This document shows, piece by piece, positions 21,501-33,300 of a stretch of 64,000 nt of DNA. The DNA is from Asterochloris sp. CNOR1. Its lineage: Eukaryota > Chlorophyta > Trebouxiophyceae > Trebouxiales > Trebouxiaceae. The notes beneath the pieces were generated by a model. That model ran no database searches, was not told where the DNA came from, and was given only the letters and a program-made list of their open reading frames with translations. Each line of letters opens with the position of its first letter. Position 1 is the stretch's first letter. The DNA is taken from the NCBI GenBank assembly GCA_963969365.1, contig OZ017749.1:3534001-3598000 (forward strand), in the 5' to 3' direction. The position numbers and the translations under genes were made by a program.

Positions 21501-24500
21501 GAGAGCGGAAAGAAGCATCACAGGGTGGCAGCTGCAGAGCATGGCATGTAGTGTCAGGTAAATTCTGCACAGGGCCAGGGTTGTAACGGTAGCCCCCTTG
21601 AGCAACAGATTGGGACTTGAACCACAGCATACAAGCTGCTTCGGACTGTGGTAGCTTTTCAGCAGCTGCACTGCGCGCTTTGAGTTGCAGGTCAAAGGGC
21701 ATGGACAGGCACATAAACAGTTGGACAGCAATGTGACCTGCTGCACCACATTGCACAGGTCCCTGCTGTACTAGATATGTGAGGGGTCGAAAAGCCCGTG
21801 CCAGCAACAGCACATGGCAGGATGGCTCTTAAGGTGAGGGGTGGGGGCTTGCCTGCTGAAGCCATGTTGTCAGACGGAGGGAAGATTCCGGAGGCGGCGG
21901 ATACATGGTTGCCTCTTCCCCCCACGACCACCATGCAGTCCTGCAGGGTTCAGGACTCAGGGTTAAGGGTTTGCAGTCTTGCAGGGAATGCAGCAATTGG
22001 TCACAGTGCCCTGCCCACATCAATGGGTCTGTGAGCGGCCCAGCACGCTGCATGCTGAGCACAAGGAGGCAGCGTGTGCCTGTGAGCAGGTCTGAGCAAT
22101 GGGTCACAGGGTCCCGCCCACACCGAGAGGACCTGTGAGCGGCCCAGCATGCTGCATGCTGAGCACACACAGGGCGAGGGTGAGCAAGTGGGTTTGACGG
22201 CAGTCACCTGCAGGCCCAATCCTGAATGCCCCTCCCTTGCCATGGGAATGCACCCTTCCGTCAGCAAGTGGCTCCACCTGCACTGCCAGTGCTCACAGTG
22301 GATTCCAGCTTAGGACTCATGTGGCATTTGTTGACAGTCAGGTGAAATGCGGCGCTGCTGCTTGCTGGTGGCCTAACTTTGTGCAGCGCCAGCACACCTC
22401 CATGTATTGAGGTCAAGAACAAAGCTTTGCTGGCTACACGCGCCGCCCCGGCCAGGGACCAGCCCGCCGTGAATGATCCACCTGCAGGGCGAAGAGGTGC
22501 GTGTGGCCAGCAGACAAGCAGGGGCAGGAACCTGTTTGTATGCGCAGGGTTCTTGCTGCTAGCGGGTTGGGCCCGTGTTGCATCAGGCCATGTCACACAC
22601 TGCCGCGAAGGGGTCTCTCATCGCGAGCCGCAGACGCAGGCAGGACCTTGCCATGTAGTACAAAAGCATTGCAACAATGCAGCAGCCCGAGTATGGGTAT
22701 TACAGTAACTAGACTGCAGGTGATAGTGTGCGATCAGAGGAACACACACAATGCCTCGCCTGTTCTCTACCACCGCAGATGTAGAGCGCAGCCTGCAGTC
22801 AGGAACAGCATCTGCTTCAAGCACATGTCTAGGCCACCTGCAAATTCCCACATGCCTCTGCGTGGTGCAAGGTAATCTCACAGAAGTATGAGCAGCACCT
22901 GGCAGAGGGGCGACACATGCCATGAGACGGATGGCCAGGAATGAGTGCTGCATAGGAGGCCACCTCAAAGATGCACGCAGAATGACTCCAGCACATCAGG
23001 TGCTGGCCCTTCTGGTGGTAGCACAAGAAGCACCTGAGGGCTGTTGACCTTTTTGACTTGCGCTTGATGCCTCAAAAAGGGCGCGCAGTTATGCAAGAGC
23101 ACAAAGCTACAGTTGATCAATCCAGGGCTGCTTGTGCTGATGTGACTTGCGCACAACTCCAAAAAGGCCCCCCAGACGTGACAGCTCAGAGCAGCCAAGT
23201 GTTCTGAAGCGCAGAACCACTAATCCGATGCTGAGGTGAGAGTCCCTTGCCTGAACGGTGGCATGTAACCCTGCAGCCCTGCGCAGCTGCAGTTGAGCCT
23301 CGCCCACTCAAACGTAGTCAGGTCCAGCTGCCACACCTGCAGGATTGACAGTGCATAGTATTGAGCTTCATGAACGGCTCAGCGCTTGATGCAACAGCAG
23401 CTGTACAAGACTTGCTGCAACAGGGTTCTTCAAACTATAGGTGGCAGAGCACACCCTGTCTCAGCAGGCCTTCCCCCGTGCAGGGCTGCATGCTTACAAT
23501 GCTCGCATGGCGCACAGTCCAGCCGTGCAGGAACTCTGCGGCGGCGTGCCCTGTTTGCACAAACGCCCCTGTTTCTTATGAGGTGCAGAAGCAGGAGCAA
23601 CGCTGATCATCTCTGCTGTGTATGCCCAGAGCCCACATGTAGGGCCCGCAACTTGTGGCATGCCCATAAACTCAGGATCCCACCAAGCTCTCAGAACAGC
23701 GGGCACAGTCGCAGAGCTCACCTGGCATGGCCCAGGCTGGTCCTCCTTGCCGTGCATGCCCAGGGCGTACATGCAGGCCCCGCGCTTGATGGCATGCCCA
23801 AAGATCCAGTCTGTGCAGCCATTGCTGCACTTCCTGGCTGACCAGGTCTGGGAGTCAAAGTCAAACAGCCAGACGCACTCCATCAGGGGCCCACCTGTAC
23901 AGGTCACAGAGGCAAGGCATTGGAGCTCATGTTGTGCTGGGCTGCAGCCAGCAGTTCAAACTCGAGAAGACTCGAGAGAATCATCTGCCGCAAGCAGACT
24001 GCTTCTGTGTCGCTGCAATCTCCTCCTAGTGCACCATGCAGGTGGCGACATATCCCTCAATCCTCAGTCAGGCCTGCAATATCTTGGGAAGGTTTTGGCC
24101 TGAGGCGCGCCCTGTATTTGGCCCCTGCAGCCATCTACCAGCCTGCACTGAGCGCTTGTGAAGCAGTGCGTGCCTGACAATTCCGCAGGGGTTCCTGTCA
24201 AGGATGGTAAACTTCAACATGCTCCAGACCAGCCCTGATGCTGCCCTACCACTCCAGCACCCTGCAGACCGGTATAAATGCTCCCGTGCCCCAAGTGGCG
24301 CACTGTTGTTGTGGACGATGCAGGACGCATGAGAGGGCGCTGCAAGGTTGCGCCTCAGGAGCCTTAGTCAGGCCTGGGATGCAGACCGAAGCCTGCCAAA
24401 CACCCCAAGGGGCGCCTGTGCGCGCATGCAAGGCATGCCAAGCCCCAAGCAGCTTCCCTTTAGGGGAGCCTGCTGGCAGCTGCAGCTGCCAAGCAGAGTC

Positions 24501-27115
24501 TGTGGGCTGGCAAACAGACACACATGCCAATGCACGGTCCTTTTGATCCTTCTGGCACCAGCAGTGGGGCCAGCTCAGCAGAGCACTCCAGATGGGGTGA
24601 CTTAGGGTCACCAGAGACCACACAACTCACCACAGACCACTGAGCTCAGCACAGACCACTGGGCTCGCCAAACACCAGTGAGCTCACCAGACACCACTGA
24701 GATCACCACCGACCACTAGGCACACCAGAGACCACAGAGCTCACCACAGACCACCAGGCACACCTCAGACCACTAAGCACACCACGGGCCATTGAGCTCA
24801 GCACAGACCACTGAGCTCACCAAACACCAGTGAGCTCACCATGGACCACTAGGCACACCACAGGCCACCAGGCTCACCCCAGGCCACCAGGCTCACCATA
24901 GGCCACTGAGCCCACCAAACACCACTGAGGTCACCGCAGACCACTAGGCTCACCATACACCACAAGGCGCCTGCCATCCAGGATGCACTCCAAGTTCCTG
25001 CTCATCTTGCGGTCATTGGGTGTCTCGCCTGCTGCAGCCCTCTCCACCCACCTGCAGGCCGGAACCTTGAGGTTGCTGTACTGTGGGGCAGACATTCGGC
25101 CAGGCAGAGGGCAGGCTGCATGCAACCCAGGCACAGCAATCTGAAGGCTGTTGCTGCAGGCAAGCTTGCTGCACTGCAAAGCAGTGATGAGGCTGCCAAA
25201 GGGCAGGCACTCTGTGCACCCCGGGGACACATTTTGCTGTACCCAAGCAAGTTTTGTGTGCGCCAGAGCCCGTGCAGGCTGGCATGGCAAGAGATTTCTG
25301 AGCTGCCGTGGTGGCCATGAGAGCCGGCAGCTCATGTCTGGCTGCTCAGATCGGCACTGCACCTCGTCAAGAACCTAACAGGACCCTTGCTGTATGCTTG
25401 CAGATCAAGGATGCTCATGCCTGGCAATGAATCTGACAGCAGGCAGTGCTCAGCCGTTGGCAGAAGCCCCACCTGTAGGTCTGCAAGTTGAGACAGTGTA
25501 TGCGGCGCATGGCGACATTGCCCGGCCCAGGGAACACCCAGAGCTCGTCTTCATACACGCAGCAGAAGTGGCCAGCAGACATCTTCAGTGGTACCTCTCC
25601 CCTGCAGGTTAGGGTGTCATTGGTTTAAAAAGCTGCGCCAACACCCCACTTGCAGGACAACATCTGGTTCTCCGCTGCCGGCAGCGCTGCTTGGCTTTGT
25701 GGCATCCAGCATTAGCAGGGCAGGCCCATGGAGTCAGGCTGAGCTCAGATGGCTGTGCGAGCAGCACTACTGGAGTACTGCCCGAGCACTGCTGGCTGAC
25801 ACTGGCTGCCACACGCCTCAGCCCCAGGACGGTGGGGACGAGGCTCGCTTTGCCAGGCCAGCAGCTCTGCCCGGCTATGCATCTGGCTTTGGGCACACAG
25901 CACCAGCAGTGCCTGCACGCCTTGCTTCTAGAATTGCACTGCCCTGCATTGATGAGCCGGCTGTGCCCTGCCTGTGAGGTGTGCAGCAGGATACCACACA
26001 ACAAGCCCTGTATACCCTGCCCGTCAGGTGGGCCTGTCATCACCACCTGCAGGACTCGCTTCCTGCAAGCCCACTCTTCTGCTGCGACCCCAGACGCTGT
26101 GATGTTGCTGCCCATGTGCACTGGATGGCAGCGCGACTCAGTGCAGTGCACTTGCTGATCCCAATCTCACTGCGGCTGCATCCCAAGCCTCCAGACAGAG
26201 AAATAACATATCCTACAGCTATTCGTGATGTAATCAGCTTTTGAGCGCTCAGGCAACATCTGGGTTTGCGGCTTGACTCAGAGACAACACAACACATGAC
26301 CTCAATGCATGTGCAGGTGGGCCTCACTTGTAGTGCACTTGCTGGAAACCCTCGTCCCCGCTGAGATCCCAGACCCAGAGGTTCTGCTGCTCGCTCCCAT
26401 CCGCGTCCAGGCCGCCGAACACGCCGATGCTGTTGGCGTGAGTGAACAGCGACATGTGAGAACCCACCATCTCTGCAGGCAGGAGGGGCCCATGCTGCCT
26501 CACGAGCTGCCTGGGGTTGCGCGCGTGATGGCACAATGTCAGGCACCGAGGCGCCCCACCAGAGCAGCATGACAGGAAGAAATTGCTTTGTGTTCAAAAG
26601 GCAGTCAGCTGGCGGGCCAGGCAGCTGGTGTGCTGCAATGAGGAGACTGCTGCGGAGGCAAGGTGTGCCACTGTTGACATTGTTGCATCATGGTCAGGAC
26701 CTGTGCTCCCATGGCAGCACCACTCAGCAATATTCAAGGACCATTCAGCTGGGGATGCCCACCTGCATGAAAGCTGCCCGGCCCGCCAACATCGCCGCTT
26801 TCCCACTCCCAAGCAACAGTCTCTGCCTGCAGGGCCTCATGTAGTCGGGACATCAGATCATCCCTGCTGCCAACACAGGGCAGGCCCCGTGAAGCCAGCA
26901 TCATCTGCACAGCAACATTGAGATGAACTGGCTACCTGCACATGGTCAGCTGTGGAGCTGCAGTGTGGCTCAGCCAGGTCCCAGACGCTAGCACTGTAGG
27001 CAGAGGCTTGTCGCACCTGCAGATCCTCTTTCCGCAGCACCTCCAGCATGGCAGAGATGATCTGGGGGCCATGCACAGCAAGCCCGGTGGGCCCCTCAGC
27101 CCCCCCCTTCGGCAT
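18547..27115 (-). CDS. Kelch-repeat / BTB-BACK protein (LZTR1-like order)
   Basis: The likely start is ATG at 27115 (MPKGGAEGP). Kelch blades follow from N to C: ~26329-26500 (VFGGLDADGSEQQNLWVWDL), ~25490-25600 (ELWVFPGPGNVAMRRIHCL), 24954-~25050 (NDRKMSRNLECILDGRRLVV), ~23720-23900 (ECVWLFDFDSQTW), ~23220-23325 (VWQLDLTTFEWARL) and perhaps ~21800-21940 (CMVVVGGRGNHV). Then comes the BTB domain: ~21293-21440 (SELSDCRFVVDGRHIPAHR), ~20540-20607 (HVLATHSEVLARMFAQPMKE) and ~19960-20090 (EVHIEDFTHDDVLLMLQWMY). BACK-like helices follow at ~19552-19710 (FKLADKYDCPGLSAECV) and ~19205-19340, and an acidic Ser-rich tail ends SESDDDA. BTB-Kelch proteins are typically CUL3 E3 ligase adaptors, with Kelch binding substrate. 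Kelch before BTB is the LZTR1-type order, the reverse of KLHL proteins. A tandem second BTB was not found. Confidence 0.8.
18660..18850 (-). repeat. Copy of the last Kelch-BTB exon's 5' part in the preceding intron
   Basis: Plus-strand text gcagcactcgctggcgaact near 18680 in the terminal exon recurs as gcagcagtcactggcgaaat near 18780. It is followed in both by a c(a)gcgggctgctgctg / acacgctgctgctg stretch. The offset is about 100 bp. On the gene strand the copy lies upstream, across the 3' splice site. Confidence 0.6.
20940..21370 (-). repeat. Two decayed copies of the first BTB exon at ~184-bp period
   Basis: The exon text (plus strand) cgaccacaaatcggcagtcg, then ctgagctctgaacttttgaa, near 21317 recurs near 21134 (gcaccacagagcagcagtca, ctaagtccttctccagcaga) and near 20948 (ccacacagagtggcggccgc, tcagctctgccctggcagac). 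Spacing is about 183-186 bp. Both copies fall in the intron downstream of the exon donor on the gene strand. Confidence 0.6.
21985..22195. repeat. Two-copy ~103-bp tandem duplication in a Kelch-BTB intron
   Basis: ggtcacagtgccctgcccac at 21999 and ggtcacagggtcccgcccac at 22102 start two copies. Both continue with ctgtgagcggcccagca and gctgcatgctgagcaca. They are about 85-90 percent alike by eye. Confidence 0.75.
24604..24963 (-). repeat. Minisatellite of 19 x 19 bp built from a 5' splice junction
   Basis: On the gene (minus) strand the Kelch exon ends GTGGTGTATG at 24954 and the intron opens gtgagccta. From this point the 19-bp unit GTGGTSTRTG-GTGAGCYYA repeats about 19 times (360 bp) with substitutions but almost no indels. 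Most units keep a tggtgagc, tggtgtgc or tgctgagc core, so many are potential donor sites. The first unit straddles the exon-intron boundary itself. Confidence 0.85.
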
Positions 27116-27392
27116 GCTGCCAGAGTGCAGCTGCCCAGCCTGTTGTTGCACGGTAACAGTAAGCTGTTCCTGAAACTCTGCCAGTGCTGGGAGGTCTCGG
27201 CGGTGCTGCTGAGTGGAGTTCGTGCTACTCGATCTGGTGTAACTGCTTGCCCTCAGTTAGGTTGTGAAGTTTGGTGATGACATAGGGTGACTCAGGTCTT
27301 TGATCTGGGCTGAAGGCCGCCTCGAACAACAGCTTGAACTCTGGTGAACAAGACTCGGTTCTGATGGCCATGCGACTGAGTTAATCACTATG
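27116..27392. promoter_or_regulatory. Putative bidirectional promoter, Kelch-BTB / DDX27
   Basis: Only 277 bp separate the divergent start codons of the Kelch-BTB gene (27115, minus) and the helicase gene (27393, plus). Both 5' untranslated regions and both promoters must lie here unless further upstream exons exist. No TATA box or named element was recognised. Confidence 0.4.
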
Positions 27393-30300
27393 ATGGCCGT
27401 AGATTTTGAGCCCGGTTTCTCCTTTGATGCTGGGCAGGAGGCTGCACCTCCTCAGGCACCATGGGACATGACAGGCAAGCCCTTGAGCATGCAGCTGCAT
27501 CGATCTGCTGTGGCTGCTGTGCTCACAGCCGTTCTAGCTCACTCCTGCAGACGTCATTCTTGACAGTGAGAAAGACCGTGCGGGGACCAGCCTGGACGCC
27601 ATCATTCAGCGTAGGGTACAGGCAAAGCGCAAGCGGGGTGGGGCGCTGTTCACTCCAGAGGTGTGTGCTGTCGGCTCCCAAGCCTGAGCACAAGCTGGGT
27701 GTGCGCATGACCTGCCAAGTATCTTCCTGTCGCAGGTGCTCCTGCCCTGGCTGCAATCTGTTGATGCCCTGCCTGCAGACCGGTGGCAATGCCATTCCCT
27801 TAGGCGTCAGGAGGGGTGCTGTGCAGTCTCGGAAAGATATCAGCAGTGATGAGGAGGCTGGATTCAGCTCTGACTCTGATGCACCCCTTCCTGGCGAGCT
27901 CGATGGGGACGGGGAAGCCTCTGACCAGCAGGTGTGAATTACTTGCAACCTGTTGATTGGCTGCTGATCTGAGCAACCCAAGACGCTGCGGCTGTGGCCA
28001 CGCATCTGGCTGAGACAAACACCATATCTTTGGCAGGGGTTTGGTGTGCCGTCAAGGCAACATGTTGTTTGCAGCGTTACGGCCCTAAGCAAGATCGGCC
28101 ATGTAGGCGGCTCTGCGGTTGGACTGGAGGCCTGGCCTGTAAGTGGCCACCATTGCGCAGCCCTGGGCATGTCCCATGCACCTCTCTACCTCAGTAAGAA
28201 GCAAAACTCCGGCATCCTTATACTTGCTGGTGTGTCTCCCAGTGCCCCCAGGGATGTCACTGGCCACCCCTGTGCCACCAGCGCTCACTGACAAGGAGCT
28301 GGCACCCAACTGCCGGCGCCCCCCTGCCATGCAGGACTCGTACTCAGACGAGTCCAGCGATGAGCAGTGGCAGAGCCAGGAGGTGTCAGGCAGACCACAG
28401 CAGCAGCGGCAAGCACGTGCCAATCGGGCGGGGCCAGACACAGATGAAAGCGGGGACTCCGAGGAGGAAGAGGCACTTGCATCCGCCAGGCCTAGCAAGA
28501 GGCAGAAGCAGAGTGCTGCAGGTGCCAGGCCTGCTGCTTTGCAGCAAGCTGCAGGGGCAGGTGGCAGCAACCAGGCAGCTCAGCTCAAGGTGCGGCGGCA
28601 GAGGGAGCAGGCTTTCGACTGCAGGCAGAGCCGCGCTGCTGAAGTGGGTGTGTGCTTCAGCGCAGTCTGCTGGCTTCGTGTCCAGACAGCATTGGCAGCC
28701 TGAGCAGGCTGTGCATGCTGCAGCATGTGGCTCTGCTTTTCAGGGCTCAGCCCGCAGCTGCGCTTGAGGCAACAGTCTGGGAATGTGTAGGGGCCAGCGC
28801 TGCAGTCCGCATTGCAGGCCACCACGGCATTCCCCGCATTGTGCCCCTGCAGGGTGAACGCCAGGTCTTTGCTAAGACGCCAGAGGGCACCACGTTCAGC
28901 GCCAAGAGCTTCAGCGACCTGCACCTATCCCGGCCACTCATCAGAGCCTGCCAGGCACTGGGCTACCAGCACCCCACACCCATCCAGGTGGGAATCTGCC
29001 CACCTTTGCTGCTGGCTGGACAAGGCTTCCAGCCTGTGGGGCCCTCTGCAGATGGGCTCGCAGCCATGATGAGACTGATGGATTCCCCTTTGCTAGCCCT
29101 CTTTTGGGCCGTGAGCATCACAATTCCATCCCTGAGCTGCCATTTGTGTGCTTAGTATCAGCTTGTTTGGTCACCACTACCTCAGTGGCTGCCAGGTCAG
29201 TCTGCCGGTTGTCACCACCACCACCTGTGGTTTGTGTGTTTGTGCATGCGTACGGCGGCCAATACAAGAGCCATATCATGAAGCACATGTTGCCTTGAGG
29301 CGCACCTCTGCACTGTGCCCCTGCACCTGTCAACACGCTGTGTGCTTCTGCACCTGCCAAAATGCTGCATTCTGGAACACCTGCAGGCGGCCTGCATCCC
29401 TCTGGCCTTGACAGGGCGCGACATCTGCGGCAGCGCCATCACAGGGTCAGGCAAGACCGCCGCATTCTCCCTCCCAATACTGGAGCGCCTGCTGTTCAGA
29501 TCCCGCAAAATCGCTGCCACCTACGCGCTCATCCTCACGCCCACACGGGAGCTGGCTGTGCAGGTGACCACCTGTGTTGGGGTGTCATGGGCTGGAGCTG
29601 GAGCTTAGCTTGTTGAAGTGTGGCGAGGTGCCTAGAGCTTGGCCTGGAGCTTATGGCTCCGTGGAGTCTTGCTTCTGGGGGTAGGGGAGATTCCTTGTGA
29701 CTGGGCTAGTTCGGGAGCCTCACATCTTACCACAAAGTGCGGAAGTAGATTGCAGGCCTCACTCCTCCTTGCGCCCACATGGCGGCTGCGCCTGCAGGTG
29801 GGCATCTGGTGGCCCCCCGCTGACATGTCCAGGACGTGACAATGTGTTGCAAACAGGACAACTGCTGGCTGGCTGTGAAGTGGTGGGTTTGCCTCTGCAA
29901 ACGCCCAGCTCTTGGGGTCATCGCGGTCATGGCTGAGTAGACAGTGCATTGCCGGTTGCCCAAGTGTGATTGGGCACCTCCTGGTGTGTGGAGGCCCCAG
30001 CTTGCATCGTCAGGTCCAGCCAGTCCATCTATTGTCCCCCTGCCTGCAGGTGCACAGCATGATCCAGAACCTTGCCCAGTTCACAGATGTTCGGGCAGCA
30101 CTGGTGGTGGGTGGGCTCTCTTCCCAGCTCCAGGCTTCCACCCTGCGCAGCAACCCTGAGGTGGTGGTTGCGACGCCGGTGAGCACCTTGCAATCTTCAC
30201 GCAGACCTCAAAGGGGTATTCATGCAGCCCTGAGATTGAAAGACCTGGCTCCTGGACCCTGGGCCCCATTTGGGTCCAGCCTTGTGTACGGCAGCCCATT

Positions 30301-33300
30301 CAACTCCTGCAGGCATTGCCGCAACCTGTCAGCCGACAGTGGCATGTTCTGTGAGGTACTACTCCCCCTGCAAGGAGCAACAGGCACTGGCATGCCCAGG
30401 TCCCCATAATGGGATGTATGCATCAGCAGCCACTGGTTTGCTGTGTATGTGGCAGCTCAGCTCTGCATGCATCACCATTACCCGCATGTCATACCAGGGC
30501 TCCAGCCATGACGTGCTAAAGCGTGGATGCCACACCACTCAGGCAGATAAGCAGGTGTCCCAAAGCTCTGCAGTGCTGGGCTGCCTTTTGCACCTGCCGT
30601 ACATCTCGCTTCCTCATGAAATCCTCACCTGCCCAGCGCTGACCCCTCTGGACCGTGGCAAAGTTACCTGACCTGTCTATCAGCCAAGTCACAGCTGCCA
30701 CCAGAGCTGCAGCATCTCACACTTGACATGGCCATCACAGCTTGCGGGTGCCAACTCTTGGGGCAGCTGCACGCACTCTGCGCTTGCAGTGGCAGCCCGC
30801 CAGACTGCATGTTGGTGTGTGCAACAGCCTCTTCAGACACAGCCGTGACAGGCCTTTGCCCCTGCACCCCCCCCCCCCCAGGACACGCTGCTGGGTCTCA
30901 GGATCTGCTGCCCGTGTGCAGGGGAGGCTGATAGACCACTTGCGCAACACGCAGTCGGTTGGGCTGGAGGACCTGCAGCTGCTGGTGCTGGATGAGGCCG
31001 ACCGCCTGCTGGAGATGGGGTTCGCTGAAGAGGTCAGTTTCTGCATAAAACTTAGAGCGTGCTGAGTGAGGGGCTGTCCGTCCCTGCTGCTTGGCGCAGC
31101 TGCTTGCAGTACCGTTGCTGTCATTCTGAGGGATGTGGCCGCCTGCTGGTGAGGTGATTTACTGCGGAGGTAGGGGTAGTAAGAAGCCTGCCTTGGAGGG
31201 AGATGCAGCATCGTACCGGACCGCACAGGCAGGGTGCAGCAGGTTGTTGGCCGCCAGCTTGGCTAGGCCACAGCCATCTCCTTGCGCTCCTGCACACTCA
31301 AGGGGGCGCTGCCTGTGGCCCCTGCAGCTGTTCAGCTCAGACATTGCTAGCCAGTCGACTTTTTGCTGCCACTGTCATCTTGACAGGGTTTACCCTTGCC
31401 CCTATAGATCTTTGTAGTTACGTTGCAGAAAGGCCCGGCCAGCAGAGTGCTATGCCCGACCTGGCACCTGCATCAGTCTGTCTAGTCACCTTGCCTGGAC
31501 CCACCAAGCGCCAGTCAGCTGACTGCAGCCTGCCACTGTCTACAGTTGCCACTTGCCTGCTCATGCAGATCCATGAGATAGTGCGCCAGGCCCCCCGCAA
31601 GCGCCAGACAATGCTGTTCAGCGCCACCATGACGGAGCAGGTGCAGGAGCTGGTCACGGTGTCCCTCCAGCGCCCGGTGCGCCTGGCGGCAGACCCTTCC
31701 AGCCAGGCACCAGTGGAGCTGACTCAGGAGATCGTTCGGCTCAAGGTGGGGTTTTTAATCTGGGGGAGGGGAAAGGGGCGGATGGGGACTGTGTTCAACT
31801 GCTCCTTTGGCGCAAAAGGGGGAAAAGGTCTTTGTAGGTCGGCTTGTGAGGCTGGGATCAGCTGAGACCAGGTGGTGGGCTGTGCTGCCCTCATCCTGGA
31901 GCTGAGGCTGCATGCAAGCCCTGATGTTCTGTTGGTGGTAGCAGAGCAGTGGTCCAAGGGCAATCTCTGGTGCTAGGTGCATGTGAGTCAGAAGGTTGTC
32001 TGTCTCAAGCTGGGCGCAGTTCGCATCTCTGCTGCCCCTTGCAGGGCATGCAGCCATCCTGCTGACCCTGTGCTCCCGCACCTGCAGCGTCGGGCGCACC
32101 TGATGCAGACATCTGAACATGGAACCTGAGCATCTGCTGCAGATGAGCGACAAAGTATGAAGTGCAACTCATGGCTGTGTGCATGCCCCATGTTGCAGCA
32201 GCAAGCACTGTGGTGAAATGAGATTTAGAAGTCCAGAGGAGGGACAATCATGGTTCAGACCGTCCATGGTCACAGATAAGGACATTGGGCTTGGAGTTGC
32301 CACTCTTCCTTCTTTATTGCTGCAGGGTAGCCGCGGATCTGAGCGTGAGGCGGTCCTGCTGGCCCTGTGCGCCCGCAGCTTCCGCAGCGGCCGCACCATC
32401 GTGTTTTTCCGCACTAAGCAGCGCGCCCACCGCGCCAAGATCCTCTTCGGCCTGGCTGGGCTGCCTTCTGCGGCGGAGCTGCATGGCGACATGAGCCAGG
32501 CAGCTCGCCTCGAGTCCCTGGACCGCTTCAGAAAGGTGGGCCTGATGCTGCAGTGGGGCACCATTGTGAAGTGGGCTCATCCCTGTCTTGGTGCCCTAAG
32601 ACACTTTGATGGTGGGGAGGCATGGGTCCTCTGTGGTTCAGGCCATGCGCAGACATTGCTCATCATCCACTGCTACTGAGAGGGCTGCTGCGGAGCATTC
32701 TCCCTCAGTCCTCAAACTGGGAGACGAGGGAGAGATCAACCCATGTTTGTAGACATCTTGCTACACACAATAGCCAGGGCGCTTTTCAAGACAGCAATTG
32801 GCTGGCCCCCCTGCAGGGTGAGGTGGGTTTCCTGCTTGCCACTGATGTGGCAGCCAGGGGCCTGGACATCCTGGGCGTGGAAGCAGTGCTCAATTACGAC
32901 ACTCCCTCCAGCCTGGCCAGCTACCTGCACCGCATCGGGCGCACAGCCAGGGCAGGGCGCAATGGCAGGGCAGTCACCTTCATCGAGGACAGCGACAGAG
33001 CACTGGTCAAAGAGGTCTGCACGTTTGTTTTGTCCAGTGGTTGTTCAGACTTAGAGGAGGGGCTGAATCCCAGAGCACACAAAAACATCTGTACCTTCCA
33101 TGCAGCTAATACAGGCAAGGCTCTTGGTGTCTTGTCTGCGACCACCAAGCAGCATGCTTGTGCCCGTACAAATGATACAGGCCAAGTCTGTCTGTGGGCT
33201 AGCTCAAGAGCTCTTGAGCTGTGGCCTGCCATTGGCAGGCAGCATTCACTGTACGGTGGCTGCTCACTTCGCATGTCTCACAGTACTCTGCAGCGGGGCA

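Noticed and set aside
24604-24963. CRISPR-like array
   Set aside because: Units are contiguous 19-mers without unique spacers, so it is a minisatellite.
30865-30882. Poly-C tract as regulatory G-quadruplex/C-tract site
   Set aside because: Single short run beside an intron acceptor; it could be just a polypyrimidine tract.
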